Below, one piece after another: positions 57,454-64,000 of a stretch of DNA of 64,000 nt; positions within the stretch are counted from its first letter, which is position 1; each line of letters opens with the position of its first letter. The notes under the pieces were generated by a model. That model was given only the letters and a program-made list of their open reading frames with translations. It made no database searches and had not been told where the DNA came from. The position numbers and the translations under genes are program-made. The stretch is from Apium graveolens (Eukaryota > Streptophyta > Magnoliopsida > Apiales > Apiaceae), in NCBI RefSeq assembly GCF_009905375.1, contig NW_027420682.1, positions 55,280 through 119,279 of the forward strand. The letters run 5' to 3'.

Positions 57454-57786
57454 TTCTTATTTTTAAATCATTGTCATTTCGTGCTACAGCCGAGGGCTTT
57501 CATTTTGAAATAAGAAATACTTGTCTATTACATAGAGATGTGTACATTGAATTAGAATGTAAAGGTCGTTGCGTGCTGCAGCCGTGGGCCGTTGGAGACT
57601 GATTCAATTGTACGAAATGTTGGGTTAGACTTGACTTAGAATATTGAGTATGTCGTGCTACAGCCGTGACTCAATTATTCATGAGGCTAAAGTTTTATTA
57701 AGGAATAACATAGATGTAATTAACAAGAGTTTTCTGCCTATTTAACATCACATGACGTTTCATGCTACAACCAAGGTTGTGTGATG
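57454..57786 (+). promoter_or_regulatory. Four stem-loops with a shared loop sequence
   Basis: CGTGCTACAGCCG(A/T)G-type words occur at 57480, 57572, 57654 and 57761 (the last as CATGCTACAACCAAG). Each is flanked by a different inverted repeat: 57454-57468 with 57502-57516; 57542-57552 with 57601-57613; 57640-57649 with 57669-57679; 57746-57752 with 57780-57786. Constant loops on unrelated stems indicate repeated RNA structural elements, possibly packaging or Gag-binding sites. Confidence 0.6.
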
Positions 57787-57977
57787 GAATGTACGATCCA
57801 TATTCCCACTAGCATTATGAATGCTTAATTTTTCACTTAAGGGGGTTATATAAATTAGATAAACTAGTGGGAGCCAGTTATGAATAAAGACCCGATTCAT
57901 ATAGTGTTTTGAAATGAAATTGAATATTTGCTAAGTGTTGTTATGTGTTCATCATTTACAGATTTACTATATACATT

Positions 57978-58800
57978 ATGTCTTCTACACTATCACTCCG
58001 GAGTATACTAGATGCTCAAAAGTTGACTGGTCCTAATTTTGCTGACTAGCTTCGAAACTTGAGAGTTGTTCTCAGGGTTGAGAAGCTGGAATATGTGCTT
58101 GACTCACCTAAGCCTACTGAACCTGCTAACGATGCACATAATGATGAACATGTTGTGTATCGTAAGGGATAGATGATGCAAATGTTGCTCAATGCATCAT
58201 GCTAGCTTCCATGAACATTGAGCTATAGAAGCAGCATGAGCATATGGATGCTCACACTATCCTTATGCATCTACAAGAGTTGTATGATGTGGCAGGGAGG
58301 ACAGCTCGATATGAGATATCGAAAGAGCTATTCGGTTGTAGGATGTCTGAGGGATCATCTGTGAATGACCATGTACTTAAGATGATCAATTTGATTGAAC
58401 GTCTTGGACAACTTGGTTTTGCTATGGATGGGGAGCTGAGCCAAGACTTGGTCTTGCAATCACTTCCGGGTTCGTTCTCGTAGTTTGTTGTGAACTTTCA
58501 TATGAATAAGCTAGATGTCAGCCTGCCTGAACTCCACAATGTTGAAGACTGCGGAATCGAATTTTCCCCCTAAGAAGAGTTCTGTTCTTCTAATTGGTGA
58601 AGGTTCCAATCCTAAGAAAAGGAAGAAGAACCCTTCCAAGAAGAAGAAAGTAGGTGAGAAAAAGCCGTTCCACCAAAAGCTGAAGACCCCAAGAGCAAAG
58701 CTGTTTGCTTTCACTGTAACAAAGTGGGGCCTGGAAGAGGAACTGCAAGGTTTACCTTGCAGAATTGAAGAAGAAGAAGGGTAGTGAGACTACCGCTTCT
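57978..58800 (+). pseudogene. Copia-2 gag
   Basis: ATG at 57978 (MSSTLSLRSILDAQKLTGPNF) with the Gag start typical of the Copia-1 lineage. A TAG at 58047 replaces the family Trp. A frameshift follows near 58165, and further stops near 58226 and 58481. The best segment is 58244-58483 (HLQELYDVAGRTARYEISKELFG). The zinc knuckle region has only CFHCNKVG; the His and last Cys positions are lost (GPGRGTA where the family has GHWKRNC). Not functional. Confidence 0.82.
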
Positions 58801-59240
58801 GTTTCAGGTATGTTCATGATTGAATTGAATATGTCATTAAATCAAATTTCTATTGGGTATTAGATACCGCCTGTGGTTCTATATTTGTAATTCGTTGCAG
58901 GGACTAAGGAGAATAGGACTCTTGAAGAAGAGGAGGTGATTCTACGGATGGGAAATGGAGCCAGAGTTGCTGCTGATGGTGTAGGATCATTTCATTTAGA
59001 TATGCCTACGGGAAAGACTATTGTTTTAAATAATTGTTATTTTGTTCCCTCGATTGTGAGGAATATTATTTCTATTCCCATGTTAGAGTTGGATGGATTT
59101 TTGTTTGTTATTCAGAATAATAAACGTTCAATTATTAGAGATAACGTTCTTTATGGAAGTGATATTTTAAAAATGGTCTGTATGTATGTGACGTAGAGCA
59201 TAATTTACTACAAATTGAACATACTAATAAAAGAAAAAGG
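58801..59240 (+). pseudogene. Copia-2 protease region
   Basis: The protease active-site region is recognisable as LDTACGS near 58858-58878 (family DTGC), in a frame interrupted near 58862. The segment 58936-59196 (LRMGNGARVAADGVGSFHLDMPTG; CYFVPSIVRNIISIPML) is the post-protease linker that aligns with Copia-1 8590-8850. Gly of the active-site triplet appears replaced. Confidence 0.7.
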
Positions 59241-60437
59241 GATGATGAAAATCTCACTTTCTTGTGGCACTGCAGATTGGTCATATTAGTGAAAATAGAC
59301 TGCGGACATTACATAAGGAAGGGTTACTTGATCCCTTTGATTTTAAATTAATCACATGCGAGTCTTGTCTATTGGGTAAAATGATCAAATCTCCATTTAG
59401 TGGACATGGAGAGAGGGCTGCAGATTTGCTAGGATTGGTACACACAGATGTATGTGGACCAATGTCTACGCAAGCCATGGGTGGATTTTCATACTTCATT
59501 ACTTTCATAGATGATCGATCTAGATTCGGATATGTGTATTTGATGAAACACAAGTCTGAAGCCTTTGAAAAGTTCAAAGAATATAAGCATGAAGTAGAGA
59601 AACAAACCAAACATAATATTATAACTCTTCGATCAGATCGAGGTGGTGAATACTTGAATGGAGAGTTTCTAGATTATCTCAAAGAAAATGGTATAGTCTC
59701 CCAGTGGACTCCTCCATATACTCCACAGTTGAATGGGGTATCTGAAAGGAGAAATCGAACTTTGTTAGACATGGTTCGGTCCATGATGAGCTATGCGAAT
59801 CTTCTAGTATTCCTGTGGGGTTATGCATTGGAAACCTCAACATATTTACAGAATAAGGTGCCTTCCAAATGTTCCTCAAACTCCATATGAGATATGGAAA
59901 GAAAGGAAACCGAGTCTTAAACACGTTAAGATTTGGGGATGTCCAGCTTATGTCAAGAAAGTTGACCCAGATAAGCTGGAATCTCGATCCGTAAAATGTA
60001 ATTTTGTGGGATATCCTAAAGAGACTTTAGGGTATTACTTTTACACCGATCATAGGGTGTTTATCTCCAGACATGCTACCTTCTTGGAAAAGCAGTTTAT
60101 CCTTGAAGGAAACAGTGGGAGCAAAATTGAACTTGATGAAGTTCAAGAAGCACAAACTACTACGGTTCAAGTGGAAACACCTATTCAGACTGAACAACCT
60201 TCTGTGGAACAGCCCATTCATAGGACAGGGAGAGTGTCTCGCCAGCCTGAAATGTATTATGGCCTTGTCATTGAGAATGACAATGAGTTGTCAATCATTG
60301 ATGATGACGACCCTATGACCTATAATGAGGCTATGAGTAGTGTTGACTCAGAGAAATGGCATAGTGCCATAAATCCGAAATGGAATCTATGTATACCAAC
60401 CAAGTATGGACTTTCGTTGAAGCACCTGAGGGTGTGA
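59241..60437 (+). pseudogene. Copia-2 integrase and linker
   Basis: 59264-59890 holds LGHISENRLR, CESCLLGKM and the catalytic residues in VHTDVCGPM, LRSDRGGEY and NGVSERRNRT, all intact. The first zinc-domain residues (LWHCR) lie just upstream in another frame. A frameshift near 59860 moves to 59823-60437, with VWGC-type KIWGCPAYVKK, CNFVGYPKETLGY and an acidic linker to the RT start. Confidence 0.85.
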
Positions 60438-61033
60438 AGCCTATTGAGTGCAAATGGGTATACAAAAGAAAGATCAGAGAGATAGCTAGGTGGAGACCTA
60501 TAAGGCCAGGCTCGTGGCAAAAGGATTCAGACAAAGGCAAGGGATTGACTTTAATGAAACTTTTTCTCCTGTAGCCCTGTTAAAATCAATTCGGATTTTG
60601 TTGTAATTGCTGCTTACTACGACTATGAGATCTGGCAAATGGACGTGAAAATGGCCTTCCTCAATGGAAACTTGAAGAGGAAGTGTATATGACACAGCCA
60701 GAGGTTTTCTTTCCAAGGGAAATGAACACCTATTGTAAGCTGCTACGAACCATATATGGTTTAAAGCAAGCTTCTCGTAGATGGAACATCGTTTTGATGA
60801 GACAATCAAAGAGTTTGGTTTTATCAAAAACATAGATGAACCATGTGTCTACAAGAAGGTTAGTGGGAGCATGGTGACATTTCTTGTATTGTATGTGGAT
60901 GACATACTTCTTATAGGAAATGATATACCGATGCTGCAATTAGTCAAAGTGTGACTATCGAAGAACTTCACTATGAAGGACTTGGGAGAAGCATACATTC
61001 TCGGTATGAAGATCTATAGAGATCTCTAGAAGA
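60380..61033 (+). pseudogene. Copia-2 reverse transcriptase
   Basis: Begins with NQVWTFVEAPEGVKPIECKW. Multiple single-base shifts around 60470, 60600, 60680 and 60790. The motifs WQMDVKMAFLNG, YGLKQASRRW and the catalytic LYVDDILLIGND (about 60885-60920) can each be read in short frames. A TGA at about 60953 replaces a Trp. Confidence 0.82.
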
Positions 61034-61771
61034 ATGATAGGTCTTACCCAGGGTACATACATCCAGAAAGTGCTTAAAAGGTTTAGCATGGAAAACTCCA
61101 AAAGAGGTCTCATACCGATGAACCATGGAGTGTCCCTTTCCGAAAAGATGTCTCCTAAGACACCTGAGGAAAGAGAGCGTATGAGTAAGATTCCTTATGC
61201 TTCAGCAATAGGATCTATCATGTACGCGATGTTATATACTAGTCCTGATGTTGCTTATTCAATTAGTGTGACGAGCAGATATCAGTCTGATCTAGGTGAA
61301 GACCACTGGAAAACAGTGAAGAACATCCTGAAGTACTTGCGAAGGACTAAGGATATTTTTCTTATTTTTGGTGGTGAATCTGAGTTGAAAATAGAGGGTT
61401 ATACTGACTCTAGTTTTCAATCAGAAAGTGATGATAGCAAATCCATGTTAGGGTACGTGTTTATTCTGAATGGTGGTGCGATTAGTTGGAAGAGTTCCAA
61501 ACAGTCTACAATGGCTAACTCCACAGCGGAAGCAGGATATATAGGCTGCAAGTGAGGCTGCAAAAGAAGCCGTTGGATGAGGAAATTTGTTTTTGAGTTG
61601 GGAGTTATTCCTAGCATTGAGGAGCCTATTGTGTTGTATTGTGATAACAACGCATCAATAGCACAAGCTAAGGAACCAAGATCTCATAAGAATTCCAAGC
61701 ATGTCCTGCGGCGCTTTCATCTGATTAGGGAGATTGTTGAAAGAGGAGATGTCAACGTCAAAAGGGTTGAT
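61034..61771 (+). pseudogene. Copia-2 RNase H, cut by a gypsy LTR
   Basis: 61034-61555 contains the connector (IPYASAIGSIMYAM) and GYTDSSFQSESDDSKS (catalytic Asp), then NSTAEAGYIG where the family has AEY. After a shift, 61577-61771 has YCDNNASIAQAKEPRSH with catalytic Asp intact. The reading stops at 61771, within the sequence equivalent to Copia-1 VHTNDNITDP, where a TGTGGCACC LTR begins. Confidence 0.83.
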
Positions 61772-64000
61772 GTGGCACCCTCCAAACCCGGGTCAGAGGT
61801 TTGGGGTCCACAACACATACTCAATATATAAACCTGTATATAAAATATTATTTGCAATGACCCTGCTTTACATAACCACTGATCGCAATAGGTTAAAGTA
61901 TGAAAACAAGCCACAATCTTAACTTTTATTACAACGTACCAAATCCCAACTCATTTAATTTATAACTGATATGAAATTATTCTTACAACCTTACTATCTC
62001 ACTACTGCAATAAGCTCCTGCTAGCTCGATCAATCATAATCTGGAATCCTAGCTCGAACATTGAACTGGGAAACCTTGCTATCAACTATATCCTTCTAAC
62101 TGTAGAATACATAAAAAGATTCACAAGAGTGAGCTAACTAGCTCAGCAAGTCATATTATCAATAACTGAGGTTAAACAATAATAAACGAGGTGATTCAAA
62201 GGAATCAAGCTTCTTGTTAAACAACCAATAGAATTGGATATTCATTTTAAGTTTTTAAAACCAAGGTTAGGCTGCTGATCAGTCACGCACTAACCCCGAG
62301 CAAAGCACACAACACTGCTCTGACTACTGGATCCAAGGCACACATTGGCCTAACTTGACCATTGATATGGTCTGACCATGAATCTGGTCCACACAAAGAA
62401 AACTATCCAATTCTAAAGCAGTTCAATATTATAACAATAAAATTTAATAAAACCAGATCATAATCCATAACAATAAAACATTTGTATAAGAGCATGGTAA
62501 AAATTCATGGTTACTGAAAGGGTATGTCAAAATACATAAAAGAAGTGGCCTCCAGCCGGTAGGATAATCGGGTATTAGATGAATAGTGTTTTTACAAGGT
62601 TTTAGTACTTTGATATCACAAGGTATGGTTGAGTATAAAAGTTCCTGTATGTTCAAACAATTCTGTTTCAGTATTTGGTATTTGATGGATATATAATTGT
62701 GGAGTAGTATTGTATTTGTGTGGTTTAATATCTGGTAAATCAACAAGAAATGGTTCGCAAAGAATAAGGCTTACGGCTCAAAGATCAAATGATGTGGCTC
62801 AGGTTCAAGGCTGAAGGATTCAAAGTATTTACAGTATAAAACAGAGCTATTTTGGGTATTAAGTATGTCACAAGAGAATTTAAAAATATTTGCTTTATAT
62901 CTTGAGAAAGGTTTAGAAGTACTTGCCTTATCATAATCGATTTCAACTTCACTTGTACTTGTCTACTGACTCCATTCAACAATCACTCGTCTGCTTCTCC
63001 TATGCCTCGCTTCTATCCTTTGCTTACTTGCTGTATTTCTACATGTCAATTCTATTTTCTGATCACCTGCTTCTCTTTTCTACGCCTTGCTTACTCTGCT
63101 AAGCATCATAAGCATCCATTAATATTCATCTCACATTGTTCTAGTCGTCACATGGACGTCATAAGGTTTCAACTACCCTTCGTTTCACCCAAATCCGATT
63201 AACGGATTGAAAGTTATGCTATAAACAAGTAATCACCGAACATATAGACCGATAGTCAATCAACGAGTGACATATAACACATAACACGTCAAATAATCAA
63301 TGACATATCACTTATAAAGAAGTCTCGGGTCATAAACAGGCTTTCGGGTATTTAAAATGATTTTTAAAATATTTTTCGGAATTAAAACGGGTCATTGGAT
63401 CAATTTCAGAGTAATAAACAAGGTTCGGTTGGCCAATTCTGGCTTTGAAACAATTTTATAATAATTATCGAGCCTTGGAAATAATTTAAAATAATATTTT
63501 AAAGCTCGAAACTTTATTTCGGAATTTTTAAATCAATTTTAGATAATTAAATCCAATTAAATAATCAATTAAAATTAATTAATAAATAATTAAATCAATT
63601 AATCAATTAATATTTAAATTAATTGACTAATTAAATATTTATTTATTAATTAAAATTAATTAAATAAATAATTCAAATTTATTTCTAAATTTTTAAATCA
63701 TTGAAAGTATTTTTGGAATTAAAAATGAATTTTAGGAAATAAAAATAGAATTTTGATTTATTTTTAAAAAGAAAATCCCAGAAACAGGATTTGGAAATGC
63801 AACTGAGCAAAAGAAGATTGAAAGCGGGTCGAAAATCAGGGAAACAGGTCAACAGTCGGGTTGCCAAGAACAACCCAGACCCGCCGGAAATTTTGCAGAA
63901 TCCGGCTAGGTCGGGAAGCTCCGGCGACCTCGATTCAAGCCTATTTCGAATCGTTTCTTTTGATTTATTAGCTCCAATCAATTACACACCACCCCAGCAT
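61772..64000 (-). mobile_element. Tekay-like gypsy LTR on the minus strand (partial)
   Basis: Starts TGTGGCACCCTCCAAACC, whose complement GGTTTGGAGGGTGCCACA resembles the Tekay-1 LTR end GTTGGGGGTGTGACA. On the minus strand TTGCTGAGCTAGTTAGCTCACTC (about 62126-62148) matches TTGTTGAGCATTTGGCTCAC of Tekay-1, and GTTCGAGCTAGG occurs where Tekay-1 has GTTCGAGCTCAGG. The stretch 63540-63720 is AT-rich low complexity. No ORF is supported. The LTR runs past the window. The left flank GTTGA (61767-61771) is the likely target duplication. Confidence 0.7.

Larger units (their letters stand above)
54398..61771 (+). mobile_element. Copia-2: Ty1/copia element related to Copia-1, 3' end interrupted
   Basis: 5' LTR (54398-56070), primer-binding site (56072), long leader, gag to RNase H (57978-61771). 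The left flank ACTTT (54393-54397) is the expected target duplication; the right one lies outside the window. The pol region is cut near its end by a minus-strand gypsy LTR at 61772. Proteins and leader align with Copia-1, so both belong to one lineage, but the LTRs differ and Copia-2 has many more stops and shifts. Confidence 0.88.

Noticed and set aside
61772..62110. H3-like exon in the minus-strand Tekay-like LTR
   Set aside because: The flanks align (GTTCGAGCT, AGTTGATAGCAAG-type sequence), but there is no ATG and the KQTARK codons are absent in this copy.
1..64000. CRISPR arrays, bacterial operons, tRNA or rRNA genes
   Set aside because: No spaced direct repeats, ribosome-binding patterns, tRNA cloverleaf sequences or rRNA segments were recognised. 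The tRNA-like words are retroelement primer-binding sites.

Overview
The window is plant nuclear DNA, from a eudicot by its retrotransposon content; an asterid such as Apiaceae is only a weak guess. It is AT-rich and almost wholly made of nested transposable elements, with at most two short pieces of possible host genes. There are no rRNA, tRNA, CRISPR or bacterial features.

Layout. 1-129 is the right end of a CACTA transposon. 130-378 is one copy of a 249-bp dispersed repeat. 2108-13578 is a non-autonomous CACTA element (TSD ATT) with a GA microsatellite and a 174-bp tandem array. Copia-1 (5324-13385, TSD TATGG) sits inside it, and its outer ends are inverted LTR ends. A small MITE lies at 14339-14746. 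A possible host gene (promoter and leader exon near 14820-14966, coding exon near 28057-28419) is split by SIRE-A1, a 12.4-kb SIRE-like Copia element on the minus strand (15032-27404, TSD CTACT) with a long third ORF that has its own TATA-type promoter. Tekay-1 (29814-43035, TSD CCAAT) is a 13.2-kb Ty3/gypsy chromovirus with 3.9-kb LTRs. Then comes a stack of nested elements: SIRE-B (from 43976) is cut by SIRE-A2 (from 45977), which is cut by Copia-2 (from 54398), which is cut by a minus-strand Tekay-like LTR (61772 to the window end).

How the parts work. Each LTR element follows the usual plan of LTR, initiator-tRNA-Met primer site, gag, protease, integrase/RT/RNase H, polypurine tract and LTR. 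Nearly all coding regions carry stops or frameshifts, so the copies look dead. The two best preserved (Copia-1 and Tekay-1) each keep one reading frame interrupted by only three nonsense codons, all explicable as C-to-T or G-to-A transitions.

Most notable: Tekay-1 appears to encode a spliced accessory protein upstream of gag. Its first exon lies in the 5' LTR and its N-terminus aligns residue for residue with the histone H3 tail (V-R-F-K-Q-T-A-R-K-T against A-R-T-K-Q-T-A-R-K-S). The intron removes the primer-binding site. Also notable are a leader peptide conserved between the two Copia families, four stem-loops with a shared loop sequence in the Copia-2 leader, and the inverted-LTR structure of Copia-1.
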